This document shows positions 8,485 through 19,542 of a DNA stretch of 64,000 nucleotides, piece after piece; positions within the stretch are counted from its first letter, which is position 1, and each line of letters begins with the position of its first letter. The stretch is taken from the NCBI RefSeq assembly GCF_900104385.1, contig NZ_FNJA01000001.1, forward strand, positions 842,386 through 906,385. The letters run 5' to 3'. The notes under the pieces are model-generated. The model saw nothing but the letters and a program-made list of their open reading frames with translations, ran no database searches and was not told the DNA's origin. Source of the stretch: Rhodoferax sp. OV413. GTDB lineage: Bacteria > Pseudomonadota > Gammaproteobacteria > Burkholderiales > Burkholderiaceae_C. The translations under genes and the position numbers were made by a program.

Positions 8485-9543
8485 TCATGGTGGCGCCGGA
8501 TACAGCGCGTTCACCAGCTGGGCCAGCCGGGCGCCGGCCTTGCTGAGCTGCAGGGTTTGCAGCTGCTCGCGCCGGGCGCGGTAGGCGTCTTCGTCGTCGA
8601 ATACCGCGGTCCAGATCCGGCCGCCCTTGGGCGTTGCAGCCGGGCTCAGCGACAGGCCGTCAAATGCCAGGTGCGACACCCGCAAGGTATCGCTGGCCCA
8701 GGTCTGTGCCCAGCGCGCGGGCGGGGTGCGGCTCAAGCGCAGCGCCCGCGCTTGCTGCAGCATGCGGGGCGGAATCGCGTCGGCCCGCAGGCCGTCGGGA
8801 ATATCGTCCCACAGCGCATGCAGATTGCCGCCGCGCGCCAGCTCAATGCTGTTGCCGCCCCGGGTCTCAAAAGCCGCGGAGCCACCGGGCGCGTCCGGGT
8901 CGATGGGCTGGGCGTCGGCGTCCAGGTACAGCGCGCCCACATGCAGCGGCTGGTGCAGGTCGCCCACCCAATGGGCCAGCAACAGCAAGGCTTCGGCCCG
9001 GGTTTTGAGGTTGAACGGCGGCGGCACCGGCCGGCCCTGCAGCTGGGCGATGGCGGCGTTGACCGCATGCACCAGGTCGTGATCGTTGGTTCCCACAAAG
9101 CCCATCTTGTAGCGGTCGCGCTGGTAGGCCACATCGGTGTAGTGGTAGACCTTGTGGCAATCGCGCCGCTGGCCGCAGCTGTCCCAGTTGCGGGCCACGA
9201 AGTCCTGCATGGCGCGGATACCGGCCGGCGTTTCGAAGCGCGCACAGGCCGGCGAAGCCCAGCGCTCGTCCACCGCGTATTCAAAGCCGTGCGCGCCCAG
9301 GTTCACACCCTTGGCGCAGTCGGCCCAGGGCCCGGCCTGCGCCAGGCGCAGCCCCAGGTCGTGTTGCAGCCCCGCTCGGGCCTGCGGCGTCAGCAGCTGG
9401 TCGGCAATCGCGCCCACCACCGCATGGCCCTGGTGGCCCCACGCCCGGGCGGGTGCCGGCAGCAGGGCCAGCCATGCCAGCCAGCACGCGCCAAGCGCAT
9501 GCCAACCCAGCGTCCACCCTTGTCTCTTCTTTCTTGCATCCAT
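8485..9543 (-). CDS. S1/P1-type zinc nuclease, secreted
   Basis: A 352-residue exported single-strand nuclease/phosphatase. A signal peptide of about 40 residues ends APARA and leaves a mature N-terminus WGHQGHAVVG; the N-terminal Trp and the His are zinc ligands in S1/P1 nucleases. Further ligands are visible in HYTDV, LLAHWVGDLHQPLHVG and NLHALWDD. The enzyme acts outside the cytoplasmic membrane on RNA or single-stranded DNA, releasing 5'-nucleotides. The ATG at 9543 was preferred to a TTG five codons upstream. A repeat copy lies between it and the gene upstream. Confidence 0.9.
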   Translation of the reverse strand: MDARKKRQGWTLGWHALGACWLAWLALLPAPARAWGHQGHAVVGAIADQLLTPQARAGLQHDLGLRLAQAGPWADCAKGVNLGAHGFEYAVDERWASPACARFETPAGIRAMQDFVARNWDSCGQRRDCHKVYHYTDVAYQRDRYKMGFVGTNDHDLVHAVNAAIAQLQGRPVPPPFNLKTRAEALLLLAHWVGDLHQPLHVGALYLDADAQPIDPDAPGGSAAFETRGGNSIELARGGNLHALWDDIPDGLRADAIPPRMLQQARALRLSRTPPARWAQTWASDTLRVSHLAFDGLSLSPAATPKGGRIWTAVFDDEDAYRARREQLQTLQLSKAGARLAQLVNALYPAPP

Positions 9544-9550
9544 TCCGTAT

Positions 9551-9605
9551 GCTATCAATTTAAAAGCACGTTACGCGCCAGGGATAAGCGCTGAAACAGT
9601 TTTTT
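9551..9605 (+). repeat. interspersed repeat, copy B
   Basis: Divergent copy: GCTATCAATTTAAAAGCACG, then TTACGCGCCAGGGATAAGCGC and a T-run. It fills the gap between the DUF445 stop (9607) and the nuclease start, its GCTAT end 8 bases from the nuclease ATG. Confidence 0.65.
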
Positions 9606-9606
9606 A

Positions 9607-10890
9607 CTACGCCACCCAAAGCACGGCAGCATGGATCGCCAGGCCGGCCAAGCCGCCCACCAGGGTGCCGCTGATGCGAATGAACTGCAGGTCGCGGCCC
9701 ACGCTGAGCTCCAATTCCTGCACCAGTTGCCGGTCGTCCCAGCCCTTGATGGTCTGCGAGATATGGGCCGTCACGCCCGAGCGCAAGCTCAGCGCCAGTT
9801 GGCCGGCAGCCGCCATCACATGTTCGTTGATGGCCTCGCGCAGGCTGGCGTCGCTGGCCAGCCGCTCGCCCACGGTGCGCAGCGCGCCCTCCAGGTTGCG
9901 GGCGATGGCCGATTGCGGATCGGCCAGGTCGGCCTGCAACAGCTGCTTGATGTCGGTCCATAAGGAGGCGACGAAATTGCGCAGTGCCGGGTCGGTCAGG
10001 GCCTTCTCCTTCAAGTCGTCGCAGGCCTGGCGCAGGGCCGGGTCGTCGCGCAGACGCGTGATGTATTCGCTCAGCCAGGCCTCATAGCGCAGGCGCACCG
10101 GGTGTTCGGGCTGGGCCAGCACCTCGCGCAACTCCTCTAGCGCCGAGGCGCTGAGCTTCTCGGCCATGCTGTCCGCCATTTTGGAGGTGGAGGCCACCGC
10201 GTCCACCATGCCCACCACCTTGGGCCACTCCTTGCGCACATGCTTGAGCAGCAGCTGCGCCACGGTGGCCTTCACCTCGTCCTGCGCCAGGTATTCGCCC
10301 ACCTTGACCAGCCCGGCATCCAGCAGCGCGTCGTGGCGCCCGCCCTGCGTCAACAGGCCCAGCACCTCGCCGGCCGTGGCCGCAGCATCCCAACGCCGCG
10401 CCTGCGCCACCACCAGCTCCAGGGTGGCGCGCTGCATGCGCTCGTCATCAAACATGTTCAAAGTGCCCAGCGCCCAGCCGCGCGCCTCCTGCACCCAAAA
10501 GCCCACCCGTGCCGGGTCGCGCAGCCATTCGCCCAGGCGCTGCGCCGGGTCCAGCACGGCCAGCTTGGCCAACAGGGTTTTCGGGTCCAGAAAATGGTCG
10601 CGCACAAAGTCGGCTAGGCTGTCGGCAATCCGCTCCTTGCTCTGCGGAATGATGGCCGTGTGCGGCAGCGGAATCCCCAGCGGATGGCGGAACAGTGCTA
10701 CCACCGCAAACCAGTCGGCCAGCGCGCCGACGGCCGATGCTTCGCAAAACGCCCGCAGCCAACCCCAGCCCCCCAGCCCGCCCATCCAGTGGCTGAGCAG
10801 CAGGCCGCAGAGCGAAGCCAGCAGCAGCGCGATGGCGAACCATTGCATGCGGCGTAAAGACTGGCGGCGGGGATCAGGGATGGATGCCAT
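9607..10890 (-). CDS. DUF445 (YjiN-like) membrane protein
   Basis: A 427-residue protein of the DUF445 family, function unknown. Two hydrophobic segments are visible near the N-terminus (about residues 16-36 and 42-66, with ALADWFAVVALFRHPLG just after, the family's signature), then a long helical region and a C-terminal hydrophobic segment (last 20 residues). This is the usual DUF445 layout of a helical stalk between membrane anchors. The start is uncertain: ATG 10890 gives MASIPDPRRQ, and a frame open to 10923 would add 11 residues. Confidence 0.8.
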   Translation of the reverse strand: MASIPDPRRQSLRRMQWFAIALLLASLCGLLLSHWMGGLGGWGWLRAFCEASAVGALADWFAVVALFRHPLGIPLPHTAIIPQSKERIADSLADFVRDHFLDPKTLLAKLAVLDPAQRLGEWLRDPARVGFWVQEARGWALGTLNMFDDERMQRATLELVVAQARRWDAAATAGEVLGLLTQGGRHDALLDAGLVKVGEYLAQDEVKATVAQLLLKHVRKEWPKVVGMVDAVASTSKMADSMAEKLSASALEELREVLAQPEHPVRLRYEAWLSEYITRLRDDPALRQACDDLKEKALTDPALRNFVASLWTDIKQLLQADLADPQSAIARNLEGALRTVGERLASDASLREAINEHVMAAAGQLALSLRSGVTAHISQTIKGWDDRQLVQELELSVGRDLQFIRISGTLVGGLAGLAIHAAVLWVA

Positions 10891-10926
10891 GGTCGGAGCA
10901 TAGCCGCTCCCACCACGGCACATTCT

Positions 10927-10981
10927 GATACAAATTTAATAGCAGCTTGCGCAGCTGGAATATGCGCTGGCGGCCGGTTTT
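10927..10981 (+). repeat. interspersed repeat, copy C
   Basis: GATACAAATTTAATAGCAGC, TTGCGCAGC, ATATGCGCTGGCGGC, then a T-run. It begins about 9 bases after the allophanate hydrolase stop, in the same orientation relative to the gene as copies A and B. Confidence 0.8.
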
Positions 10982-10990
10982 ATTTAAATT

Positions 10991-12793
10991 TCATGCCTGC
11001 GCCTTGTAGGCCCGCCAGCCGCCAAAGGCGGTGATGTCGCGCGCACCGTCCAACCCCGACGGTTCGCAGATGAAGCCCGCGACCGATGTGCCATCGGCCA
11101 GCAAAGTCCGGCCAATCCCCAGCGGCGCCGGGATGCCGTCCACGAAGCTGCCGAACTGCGCGCCGGGCAGCTCCCACACTTCCACTTCGATGGCGGCACC
11201 ACTTTCGGCCACACGGACCAGGCCTGGGCGCTTGCCATCGGGCAAGGCGTAGAGACGGTATTCGGGTGCCGTCGTGGTGCGCTGCACCAGTCGCGCGCCG
11301 CGGCTGGTGAGCTGCGGGTTCAGCGGCTGGCCTTGCAGATGGGCGCCACAAACCGCTACCTGGATCTGGCCGTACGGGACAGCCTTGGTCGCTGTAAACG
11401 TGACTGCCGCATGGCCAGTGGCGCCCAGCGTCGCCGCCCTGCCCTGCAGGCTCTGCTGCCAGCGCTGCGCCAGGTGCAGCAGCGGCTGGTCCTGGTGCGC
11501 CGGCGCCACGAAGGTAATGCCGAACGGCAGGCCATCAACGCGGAACCCGGCGGGCACGGCGATGGCCGCGTAGTCCAGCAGGTTGACGAAGTTGGTGTAG
11601 ACGCCGAAGTCGCTGTTGCGGGCGATCGGCTCGGCCAGCATTGTGTCTATGCGGTGGATGGTCGGCGCGGTCGGCAGCAGCATGCAGTCGATGTAGGCCC
11701 AGACGACGGCGCAACGTTGCGCCAAAGCCCGCAACTTGTACTGGGCGGCAAACGCATCGGCGGCCAGCGGCTTGGCGCCGCCGAGCGTGATCTCGCGGGT
11801 CACCGGAAACACCGCATCCGGCTGCGCGTCAATGAAGGCGCGGATGGCCTGGTAGCGCTCTGCGACCCACGGGCCTTCGTAGAGCAAGCGCGCGGTCTCA
11901 AAAAAGGGCTCGAAGTCGATCTCGACCAGCTCGGCGCCCAGCGCCAATGCATGGGCGCGGGCCTCTTCGAAGCACTGGGCATAGCCGCTGTCGCCCAGGA
12001 ACTGCAGTTGGTCGGCACGCGGCACACCCAGGCGTGGCCGAACGGCGCGGCCGAAGTCATGGCCGTGCGGCTGCGCCGGCCGCGCATACGCGTCCTGTGC
12101 GTCGTAGCCATGGGCGACGGCGAACACCTGCTGCGCGTCGTCGGCCGTCAGCGCGAAGATCGACACCGCATCCAGCGAGCGGCAGGCCGGCACCACGCCA
12201 CTGGTGGACAGCAGGCCCAGGCTGGGTTTCAGGCCAACCAGGTTGTTGAAGCCCGCCGGCACGCGGCCGGAACCGGCGGTATCGGTGCCCAGCGAAAAAC
12301 TCACATGGCCCAACGCGACTGACACGGCCGAGCCGGCACTGGAGCCGCCCGACACATAGTCGGGGTTGAAGGAATTACGGCAGGCGCCATACGGCGAGCG
12401 CGTGCCGTTCAGACCGGTGGCGAACTGGTCCAGATTCGTCTTGCCGATGGCGATGGCGCCCGCATCCAGCAGGCGTTGCACCACGAAGGCGCTGGCCTCG
12501 GGTATGTAGGCGTAGGCCGGGCAACCAGCGGTGGTGGGCACGCCGGCCAGGTCGATGTTGTCCTTGATGGCGAAAGGCACGCCCCACAGTGGCAGGCCCT
12601 CGGCGCCGCGGTCCATCAAGGCCTGGGCGCGGGCACGCAAGCTTGTGGCGTCGATGCGGTGAATCCACGCTTTATGCGGGTCGTCACCAATGGCGGTGAT
12701 GACCTGCTCCACCATCTGCAACGGGCTGAGGCTGCCGTCGCGGTAGGCCTGCTGCAACGCGCCAAGGCTGAGGGGAATATCTGTCTTGTTCAT
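10991..12793 (-). CDS. atzF: allophanate hydrolase
   Basis: A 600-residue amidase-family enzyme that hydrolyses allophanate to ammonia and CO2, the last step of urea or guanidine carboxylation pathways. The Ser-cisSer-Lys triad is visible: Lys in [13 protein letters not shown] and the serines in [17 protein letters not shown]. The C-terminal 150 residues form the extra domain of full-length AtzF/DUR1 hydrolases. The ATG at 12793 overlaps the carboxylase stop by four bases (ATGA), so the two are translationally coupled. A longer frame upstream lies inside the carboxylase and was rejected. Confidence 0.92.
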   Translation of the reverse strand: MNKTDIPLSLGALQQAYRDGSLSPLQMVEQVITAIGDDPHKAWIHRIDATSLRARAQALMDRGAEGLPLWGVPFAIKDNIDLAGVPTTAGCPAYAYIPEASAFVVQRLLDAGAIAIGKTNLDQFATGLNGTRSPYGACRNSFNPDYVSGGSSAGSAVSVALGHVSFSLGTDTAGSGRVPAGFNNLVGLKPSLGLLSTSGVVPACRSLDAVSIFALTADDAQQVFAVAHGYDAQDAYARPAQPHGHDFGRAVRPRLGVPRADQLQFLGDSGYAQCFEEARAHALALGAELVEIDFEPFFETARLLYEGPWVAERYQAIRAFIDAQPDAVFPVTREITLGGAKPLAADAFAAQYKLRALAQRCAVVWAYIDCMLLPTAPTIHRIDTMLAEPIARNSDFGVYTNFVNLLDYAAIAVPAGFRVDGLPFGITFVAPAHQDQPLLHLAQRWQQSLQGRAATLGATGHAAVTFTATKAVPYGQIQVAVCGAHLQGQPLNPQLTSRGARLVQRTTTAPEYRLYALPDGKRPGLVRVAESGAAIEVEVWELPGAQFGSFVDGIPAPLGIGRTLLADGTSVAGFICEPSGLDGARDITAFGGWRAYKAQA

Positions 12794-15700
12794 GCTTGTG
12801 CTCCCTGGATCACCACCACGTCCTGCCCTGCCGCCACGCCGCTGCCCTCGCGGCAAGCGAGGCGCCACACCGTGCCGGCACAGGGCGCGGCGACGGTGAA
12901 TTCCATCTTCATCGACTCGATGACCAGCAGCGCATCGCCCTCGGCCACGCTGTCGCCTTCGGCCACCAAGACTTTCCACACGCTGCCGGGAACGGCGCTG
13001 GCCACGCTGCGGGCGCCGGGGGGTAGGTCGTCTTGCGAGACAGCAGCGTCCATCGCTTCGGGTTCGCTCAGGTATTCGGCCTGGCCGGCCACGCGCCAGC
13101 GCTCGCGTTCTTCCTCAAACGCATTGCCTTGCAGCGCACGGAAGGCGGCGATGTCGTTGGCGTTGTCGGCCAGGAAGCTGCGGTAGTCGTGCAGGCTGAA
13201 CGTGCCCTCCTCCACCCGCAGCGGGTAGCGGCCAGCGGGGAAATCGCGGCGGATCTGCAGCAGCTCTTCCTCGCCCACCGGGTAGAAACGGATCTGGTCG
13301 AAGAAACGCAGCAGCCAAGGCTTGCCGGGCTCAAAAGCCGGTGCGCCACTGGATGCATCGCGCCAGCGGTTCCACATCTGCAAGGTGCGGCCGACGAACT
13401 GGTAGCCACCCGGCCCTTCCATGCCGTAGACACACATATAGGCGCCGCCTATGCCGACGGCGTTCTCCGGCGTCCAGGTGCGGGCCGGGTTGTACTTGGT
13501 GGTCACCAGGCGGTGCCGCGGGTCCAGCGGCGTGGCTACCGGCGCACCCAGGTAGACATCGCCCAGGCCCAGCACCAGGTAGCGCGCGTCGAACACAGTC
13601 CGCTGCACTTCGGCAATGCTGTCCAGACCATTGATGCGGCGGATGAACTCGATATTGCTCGGGCACCAGGGCGCATCGGGCCGCACCGACTGCATGTATT
13701 TCTCGATCGCCAAGCGCGTCGCGCTGTCGTCCCAGCTGAGCGGCAGGTACACGGTGCGCGACGGCACGACCAGGTCGTCGGTATCGCCCAGCGCATCGTC
13801 TGCTACAAAAATCGCAGCTATCAGCGCAGATACATCCAGCGCCAGCGGCTCAAAATGTATTTGAAGTGAACGGATGCCGGGCGTCAGGTCGACGATGCCA
13901 GGCAGGTTTTGCGCCTGCAGGGACTGCATCAGGCCGTGCACTCTCAACCGCAGCGCGATGTCCAGCACCGCGTCGCCCAGCTCGACCAATACATAGCGGT
14001 CGCCGGCCTGGCGCAGCACCAGCGCCGGGCGCTCGCCCTGCGCGGCGCGCTGGGCCAGGATAGGCGAACCTACCGCTTCACTGCGCTGCGCAATCGCGGG
14101 CGGGCTCCAGGCCAGATCGGCAATGCGGCGCTCTTGCGCGGCGTGCAGGACCAGGGCTTCGTCGGCGGTGACGCAGCGGAAACGCACCGTATCTCCGGGG
14201 CGCAGCTGGCCCATCTTCCAGCGCTCGCTGGCCAACACCACAGCGGGGCAGACAAAGCCGCCCAGGCTGGGGCCGTCGGGGCCGAGAATGACGGGCATGT
14301 CGCCAGTGAAGTCGATGGCGCCGATCGCGTAGGCGTTGTCGTGGATGTTGGACGGGTGCAGCCCCGCCTCGCCGCCGTCGCGCCTCGCCCATTCGGGCTT
14401 GGGGCCGATGAGCCGCACGCCCGTGCGGCTGGAGTTGTAGTGCACCTGCCAAGCGGTGCCGAAGAACATTTGCACGTCGGCATCGGTGAAGAAATCCGGC
14501 GCGCCATGCGGGCCGTAGAGCACGGCGATGTCCCAGTGGTTCTGGTAGACCGGCACCACCTGGGCCGGCAAAGCCGCCAACGGCTCGACAACGGCATCCA
14601 CGCCTATGTGCAGCATGTCGCCGACCCGCAGCGTGCGTCCGGCGTGGCCGCCGAACTGGCCCAAGGTGAAGGTGGAGCGACTGCCCAGGTACAACGGCAC
14701 ATCCAGCCCGCCACGCAGCGCCAGATAGGTGCGCGCGCCCGCGCCCTGAACCGCGCCTAGCTTCAGCACGCTGCCAGCCTTGACCATGTGCGACTGCCAC
14801 AGCGGCAGTGCCAGGCCGTCTACGCTGACGGCCATGGCTGCGCCGCAGACTGCAATGACCGTATCGGCATGCAAGCGCAGGCTGGGGCCGCTGAGTGTGC
14901 ATTCCAGCGCCGCCGCATCCGGCGCATTGCCAACCAGCCGGTTCGCCAGGCGCATCGCCAGGCCGTCCATCGGCCCGCTCGGCGGCACGCCGACCGCCCA
15001 GTAGCCGACGCGGCCCGGGTGGTCTTGCACGGTGGTCTGCACGCCGGCGTCCAGCACCTCCAGCGCCTGCGGCTGGTAGTGCAGATCGGCCAGGCTGCGC
15101 GTGACCATCAAGCCATCGACAAACACCGGGGCGACGGCAACGGTGCGCAGGTAGCGCAGATTGGTTTCTATGCCCGCCAGCCGCGTGGCCGCCAGGGCGG
15201 CCTGCAGCTTGGCGACGGCATCGGCGCGGTCGCTGCCGGTGACGATCAACTTGGCGATCATCGGGTCGTAGTTGGGCGGTACTTCGCTACCCGTCGCGAC
15301 CCAGGTTTCGATGCGCGCATCTGTAGGGAAAACCACTTCGGTCAAACCACCAGCACACGGCTGGAAGTTGCGCGCCGGGTCTTCGGCATACAAGCGCACT
15401 TGGATCGATGCGCCCTGCGGCGCAGGCACATCCAGCGTGAAATCATCGCCCCGCGCCAGCTGCAGCATCCAGGCCACCAGGTCCACGCCGGTCACCTGCT
15501 CGGTCACGCCGTGCTCCACCTGCAGGCGGGTGTTGACCTCCAAGAAATAGAAAGCGCCGGTGTCGGCGTCCAGCACGTATTCCACCGTGCCGGCACTGCG
15601 GTAGTTCACGGCCTCGGCCAGGCGCACGGCGGTCTGTTGCAAGGCGGCGCGGGTGGCGTCCGACAGGCCGGGCGCCGGGGTTTCTTCGATGACCTTCTGG

Positions 15701-16401
15701 TTGCGCCGCTGGGCCGAACAGTCGCGCTCGCCCAGGGAAACCACCTGGCCTTTACCGTCACCGAACAGCTGCACCTCGATGTGGCGCGCACGTTCGACGA
15801 ACTTCTCCAGGAACAGGCCGGCATCCTTGAAGTTGGCTTGCGCCAAACGCTGCACCGCCTCAAAGGCTGGTGCCATTTCGGCATCGCTGCGGATCAGCCG
15901 CATGCCGATGCCGCCACCGCCGGCCGTGCTCTTCAGCATCACCGGGTAGCCAATCCGCGCGGCCTCGCTCTGCGCCTGGGCTAGGTCGGCCAGCAGACCG
16001 CTGCCGGGCAGCAAGGGCACGCCCTGGGCCTCGGCCAGCGCGCGGGCGGTGTGCTTGAGGCCGAAGGCGCGCATCTGCGCCGGCGTGGGGCCGACGAAGG
16101 CGATGCCGGCGTCTTCACAGGCCTGGGCGAAGTCCGGGTTCTCGGACAAAAAGCCGTAGCCGGGGTGGATGGCGCCCGCGCCGGTGGCCCGCGCCGCGTC
16201 GAGGATGCGCTGCGGGTCCAGATAGCTTTGCGCGGCCGGCGCCGGGCCGATGCAGACGCTGGCATCGGCCATAGCCACGTGCAGTGAATCGGCATCGGCC
16301 TCGGAATACACGGCCACCGAGCGCAGGCCCAAGGCCCGCAGGCTGCGGATCACGCGGCAGGCGATGGCGCCGCGGTTGGCGATCAAAACGGTATCGAACA
16401 T
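12790..16401 (-). CDS. biotin-dependent guanidine/urea carboxylase
   Basis: A 1203-residue multidomain carboxylase: biotin carboxylase (about 1-445; [35 protein letters not shown]), KipA-like carboxyltransferase half (about 465-760; [18 protein letters not shown]), KipI-like half (about 800-1020; [15 protein letters not shown]), and biotinyl domain with ESMKMEF near 1165. The layout is that of urea carboxylase. Several such enzymes next to DUF1989 genes and under guanidine-I riboswitches are known to carboxylate guanidine, and that reading is preferred here from context. The ATG at 16401 has GAGG upstream. Residues about 849-867 are encoded by a copy of the local interspersed repeat. Confidence 0.9.
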   Translation of the reverse strand: MFDTVLIANRGAIACRVIRSLRALGLRSVAVYSEADADSLHVAMADASVCIGPAPAAQSYLDPQRILDAARATGAGAIHPGYGFLSENPDFAQACEDAGIAFVGPTPAQMRAFGLKHTARALAEAQGVPLLPGSGLLADLAQAQSEAARIGYPVMLKSTAGGGGIGMRLIRSDAEMAPAFEAVQRLAQANFKDAGLFLEKFVERARHIEVQLFGDGKGQVVSLGERDCSAQRRNQKVIEETPAPGLSDATRAALQQTAVRLAEAVNYRSAGTVEYVLDADTGAFYFLEVNTRLQVEHGVTEQVTGVDLVAWMLQLARGDDFTLDVPAPQGASIQVRLYAEDPARNFQPCAGGLTEVVFPTDARIETWVATGSEVPPNYDPMIAKLIVTGSDRADAVAKLQAALAATRLAGIETNLRYLRTVAVAPVFVDGLMVTRSLADLHYQPQALEVLDAGVQTTVQDHPGRVGYWAVGVPPSGPMDGLAMRLANRLVGNAPDAAALECTLSGPSLRLHADTVIAVCGAAMAVSVDGLALPLWQSHMVKAGSVLKLGAVQGAGARTYLALRGGLDVPLYLGSRSTFTLGQFGGHAGRTLRVGDMLHIGVDAVVEPLAALPAQVVPVYQNHWDIAVLYGPHGAPDFFTDADVQMFFGTAWQVHYNSSRTGVRLIGPKPEWARRDGGEAGLHPSNIHDNAYAIGAIDFTGDMPVILGPDGPSLGGFVCPAVVLASERWKMGQLRPGDTVRFRCVTADEALVLHAAQERRIADLAWSPPAIAQRSEAVGSPILAQRAAQGERPALVLRQAGDRYVLVELGDAVLDIALRLRVHGLMQSLQAQNLPGIVDLTPGIRSLQIHFEPLALDVSALIAAIFVADDALGDTDDLVVPSRTVYLPLSWDDSATRLAIEKYMQSVRPDAPWCPSNIEFIRRINGLDSIAEVQRTVFDARYLVLGLGDVYLGAPVATPLDPRHRLVTTKYNPARTWTPENAVGIGGAYMCVYGMEGPGGYQFVGRTLQMWNRWRDASSGAPAFEPGKPWLLRFFDQIRFYPVGEEELLQIRRDFPAGRYPLRVEEGTFSLHDYRSFLADNANDIAAFRALQGNAFEEERERWRVAGQAEYLSEPEAMDAAVSQDDLPPGARSVASAVPGSVWKVLVAEGDSVAEGDALLVIESMKMEFTVAAPCAGTVWRLACREGSGVAAGQDVVVIQGAQA
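13801..13855 (+). repeat. interspersed repeat, copy D, inside the carboxylase gene
   Basis: GCTACAAAAATCGCAGCTAT, CAGCGCAGATACATC, CAGCGCCAGCGGCTCAAAAT. It matches the intergenic repeat over its length and is read in frame on the minus strand as part of the segment between the two carboxyltransferase halves. It brings codons (GTA, ATA, TCT) that are rare in the surrounding gene. Confidence 0.55.
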
Positions 16402-16479
16402 GGGGTGGTCCCTCATGGGGCGGGTCGTCCCGCCAGGTCAATGGCGCACCACGAGCCGTCCCGTGGGCAAAATTTAAGG

Positions 16480-16534
16480 AAAATCGGGCTCTGGCGCAGA
16501 TAACACCTGCGCCAGCAGCTACGGATTCAATAGC
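16480..16534 (-). repeat. interspersed repeat, copy E
   Basis: Reverse copy; read backwards it is GCTATTGAATCCGTAGCTGC, TGGCGCAGG, TCTGCGCCAGAGCCCGATTTT. It lies 3 bases after the stop of the DUF1989 gene and is the one copy whose orientation relative to the upstream gene is opposite to the others. Confidence 0.75.
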
Positions 16535-16537
16535 AAC

Positions 16538-17191
16538 TCAATCCCAGACCAATAAGCGGATCGGCGTCGGGTTGTAGCCATTGCAGGGGTTGTTCAGCTG
16601 CGGGCAGTTAGAGATCAGCACCACCACGTCCATCTCGGCGCGCAGCTCCACGTACTTGCCGGCTCCGGAGATGCCGTCTTCAAAGCTCAGGTGGCCCTCG
16701 GGCGTCACCGGCACGTTCATGAAGAAGTTGATGTTGGGTGCGATGTCACGTTTGCCCAAGCCCAGCACGCCCGCCTCGTGGCAGTGGCAGAGCGCGTGCA
16801 TGAAGCTGTCGCGGCAGCTGTGCATGGGGCGCTTGTCCAAGGCGTAGCGCACGGTGTTGCTCTCGCTGGAGCAGGCGCCGCCCAGGGTGTCGTGGCGGCC
16901 ACAGGTATCGGCCGTGATCGTCAACATGACCCGGCCTTCGCTGGAGTACAGCCGCGAGCCCAGGCCCAGGTAGAGCTGACCGTTGCGGGCAATGGTGTCG
17001 GCCGCGCTGTAGCGCTCCTCGGCATTGGCGGCGCTGTAGAACAGCGTGTCCACCGCCTGGTTACCTTCGAGGTCGAGGATGCGCAGGGTTTGGCCCGCAC
17101 GCACGGTGGCCATCCACGGATCGCCTGCCAGGCAGGTCTGGTCGAGTACGGCGGTGGCCGGGCTCAATGGGCTTTCCAAAAGCTTGCTCAT
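16538..17191 (-). CDS. DUF1989 protein, carboxyguanidine deiminase subunit (UAAP2)
   Basis: A 217-residue DUF1989 protein, formerly called urea-carboxylase-associated protein 2. Motifs include [19 protein letters not shown] and the Cys- and His-containing [18 protein letters not shown]. In guanidine-degrading bacteria the two DUF1989 proteins form the heteromeric enzyme CgdAB, which deiminates carboxyguanidine to allophanate. The start at 17191 overlaps the preceding DUF1989 gene by four bases. I do not assign which protein is CgdA and which CgdB. Confidence 0.85.
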   Translation of the reverse strand: MSKLLESPLSPATAVLDQTCLAGDPWMATVRAGQTLRILDLEGNQAVDTLFYSAANAEERYSAADTIARNGQLYLGLGSRLYSSEGRVMLTITADTCGRHDTLGGACSSESNTVRYALDKRPMHSCRDSFMHALCHCHEAGVLGLGKRDIAPNINFFMNVPVTPEGHLSFEDGISGAGKYVELRAEMDVVVLISNCPQLNNPCNGYNPTPIRLLVWD

Positions 17192-17922
17192 GCTGCGACT
17201 CCTACGTAGCGCTCGGTGTTGGTGAAGGCGCGGCCGTTCTGTGCGCACTGGTTGCGGCAAGCGTCGTCTGCCGCTACAGCGTCAGCGCGGTAAGCGCTGA
17301 GCTGCACGTCAGCGGGCGCATACGTGGTGCTTGCATCCAGTGGATGCGGTGCGCTGCTGAGCACGACCAGGGTGTCCATCTCGAAGCGCAGATCGACATG
17401 GCTGCCGGCAAGGCTGTGGCCCGGAACGTGGCTGAGTGCGCCATCGGCATCGGGCACCACCTTGCTGAAGAAGTTGACGCTGGGCACCAGGTCGCGCGCG
17501 CCGAGTCCCCACTTGGCGAGTTCGATCAGCAGGTTGTCGCGGCCGTTGCGGTGCATGGCGTTGCGGTGCTGCTGGTAGCGCTTTTCGCCGTACTGGGCCA
17601 GCACCATGGCCGCGTCGCTGACGCCGCACCAGGTGTCGTGCCAGCCCAGGCTGTCGGCCGTAATGGAGCACAGCACGCGGCCCATGTCGGACTGGCAGAC
17701 ATAGCCGGCGGTGAGGAAGGCGGTGTGCTGCGACTTCAAGGTGTCGGGCATGTTGTAGCGCTCCAGCGGCTGCTCGGCGTTAAAGAACAGCGCGGAGACA
17801 TTCGCGCCGCCTTGCAGGTCGGTCAGGCGCAAAGCGGTGCCGCGGCGCAGGCGGCCAGACCAGTGGTTGCCGCCGGGAAGGTGTTCCTCCCACAACAGAC
17901 GGTTAGCGGGGATGGGGTTCAT
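17188..17922 (-). CDS. DUF1989 protein, carboxyguanidine deiminase subunit (UAAP1)
   Basis: A 244-residue DUF1989 protein, partner of the following gene, with the same fold signs: [19 protein letters not shown] and [17 protein letters not shown]. It overlaps the downstream DUF1989 gene and the upstream transporter ATPase by four bases each (ATGA), a tightly coupled arrangement consistent with a heteromeric enzyme. Role as a carboxyguanidine deiminase subunit follows from known guanidine operons of the same composition; the old name was urea-carboxylase-associated protein 1. Confidence 0.85.
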   Translation of the reverse strand: MNPIPANRLLWEEHLPGGNHWSGRLRRGTALRLTDLQGGANVSALFFNAEQPLERYNMPDTLKSQHTAFLTAGYVCQSDMGRVLCSITADSLGWHDTWCGVSDAAMVLAQYGEKRYQQHRNAMHRNGRDNLLIELAKWGLGARDLVPSVNFFSKVVPDADGALSHVPGHSLAGSHVDLRFEMDTLVVLSSAPHPLDASTTYAPADVQLSAYRADAVAADDACRNQCAQNGRAFTNTERYVGVAA

Positions 17923-18764
17923 ACAGGGTTCCTTTCGTCGGCCATTTGCGTGAGTTTTTGCAATTGGTCCAGGTCGGTTTTCATGCCCGAGGTCTCGCGG
18001 ATGCGGTCCAGCAGCTGGCGCTTCAGGCGCAGGAATTCGGGCGCCAGCTTCATGTCCTGCTCGCGCTTGGCTGGCAGTGGTACGTCGTAGACCGAGTCGA
18101 TGCGGCCGGGCCGCGGCGCCATCAGCACCACGCGGTGGCCGAGGTAGATGGCCTCTTCCACGTCGTGCGTGACGAAGACGATGGTGGTGCGCTCCAGGCG
18201 GTGCACGTGCAAGATCAGGTCGTGCATCACCTCGCGGGTCTGCGCGTCCAGCGCGCCAAAGGGCTCGTCCATCAGCAGGATTTGCGGCTTGCCCATCAGC
18301 GCCCGGGCAATCGCCACGCGTTGCTGCATGCCACCCGACAGCTGGTTCGGATAGGCCTGGGCCGAGGCCGTCAGCCCCATCAGTTGCAGCAGTGCGTCGG
18401 CGCGGCCGGACGCGGCTTCGACATCGGCGCTGCTACGGTCGCGGGTCTGGGCGCTCAGCTGGCGGCAGAAGCGGATGTTCTCCGCCACGCGCAGCCAGGG
18501 GTACAGGCTGTAGTGCTGGAACACCATGGCCCGGTCCTGGCCTGGCCCAGTGATGGGCCGGCCGTCGACCAGCACATCGCCCTTGCTATGGGTTTCCAGC
18601 CCGGCCAGCGTGCGCAGCAAGGTGGACTTGCCGCAGCCCGAAGCGCCCACAAGCGTGACGAACTCGTTGTTGGAGATGCCCAGGTTCACGTCGTTCAACG
18701 CGGTGGTCTGGCCGAAATACTTCCAGACGTTTTTGCATTCGATCTTCATCATTTCAGCGTCCAT
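17919..18764 (-). CDS. ABC transporter ATP-binding protein (NitT/TauT type, guanidine importer)
   Basis: A 281-residue ABC ATPase of the nitrate/sulfonate/taurine group. Walker A is GASGCGKST, the signature LSGGMQQR, and Walker [13 protein letters not shown]. Together with the permease and binding protein upstream it forms an importer; its place in a riboswitch-controlled guanidine operon points to guanidine or a related compound as substrate. Start 18764 overlaps the permease by 11 bases; an ATG at 18752 (MMKIE) leaves one base between and is equally possible. Confidence 0.88.
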   Translation of the reverse strand: MDAEMMKIECKNVWKYFGQTTALNDVNLGISNNEFVTLVGASGCGKSTLLRTLAGLETHSKGDVLVDGRPITGPGQDRAMVFQHYSLYPWLRVAENIRFCRQLSAQTRDRSSADVEAASGRADALLQLMGLTASAQAYPNQLSGGMQQRVAIARALMGKPQILLMDEPFGALDAQTREVMHDLILHVHRLERTTIVFVTHDVEEAIYLGHRVVLMAPRPGRIDSVYDVPLPAKREQDMKLAPEFLRLKRQLLDRIRETSGMKTDLDQLQKLTQMADERNPV

Positions 18765-19533
18765 GCATCCAAGGAAAAGCCTTGCGGTGCAGCAGGCGGA
18801 ACAGCTGGTCGATAGCCAGGCCGATGCAGCCGATCAGCAAGATGCCGGCAAAGATCTTGTCGGTCTGCAGGAAGCGCTGGGCCTTCAGAATCGCAAAGCC
18901 CAGGCCCGAATTCGCAGCCACCAGTTCGGCGACGACCAGATAGGTCCAGGCCCAGCCCATGGTGATGCGCAAGGTGTCCAGCAGCGCGGGCTTGGCCGAC
19001 GGCAGGATCACCTTCTCCAGCACCTCGCGCCGGGTCGCGCCCATGGTCTGCGCGGCCTCGATCTGCGCCATCGGCACGCGGCGCACGTCCTCGGCCACCA
19101 TCAACACCATCTGGAAGAAAGTGCCGATGAAGATGATCGCCACCTTGGCGCCTTCGTCGATGCCCACCCACAGCATCACCAGCGGGATGAAGGCCACGGC
19201 CGGCATGTAGCGGATGAAGTCGGTCAGCGGCTCCAGCAGCGCCTGCACCGCGCGCCAGCTGCCGATCAGCAGGCCCAGCGGCAGCGCCAGCAGGGCCGAC
19301 AGCGCCCAGCCGGTGACCACACGCAGGGTGCTAATGGCGGCGTCTCCCAGCAAGTCGTCTTCCATGGCCCAGGTGAGGATGCGCGCCACCACCTTTTGCG
19401 GACCCGGCAAGAACACCGGGCTGACGCCGGCAAACGCGCTCAGCAGCGCCCAGCCCAGCAGCGGAACCACCAGGCCGGCGAGCGCGAGCAAGCCGTAACT
19501 GCGACGCGAGATCGCCAGTCTTATCGACCACAT
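18754..19533 (-). CDS. ABC transporter permease (NitT/TauT type, guanidine importer)
   Basis: A 259-residue inner-membrane permease of the SsuC/TauC group with about six membrane segments, the first at residues 14-34. The EAA loop is visible as EAAQTMGATRREVLEKVILP around residues 137-156. It follows the binding-protein gene with nine bases between. Transport of guanidine is inferred from the operon. Confidence 0.88.
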   Translation of the reverse strand: MWSIRLAISRRSYGLLALAGLVVPLLGWALLSAFAGVSPVFLPGPQKVVARILTWAMEDDLLGDAAISTLRVVTGWALSALLALPLGLLIGSWRAVQALLEPLTDFIRYMPAVAFIPLVMLWVGIDEGAKVAIIFIGTFFQMVLMVAEDVRRVPMAQIEAAQTMGATRREVLEKVILPSAKPALLDTLRITMGWAWTYLVVAELVAANSGLGFAILKAQRFLQTDKIFAGILLIGCIGLAIDQLFRLLHRKAFPWMHGR

Positions 19534-19542
19534 GGGGACGAC

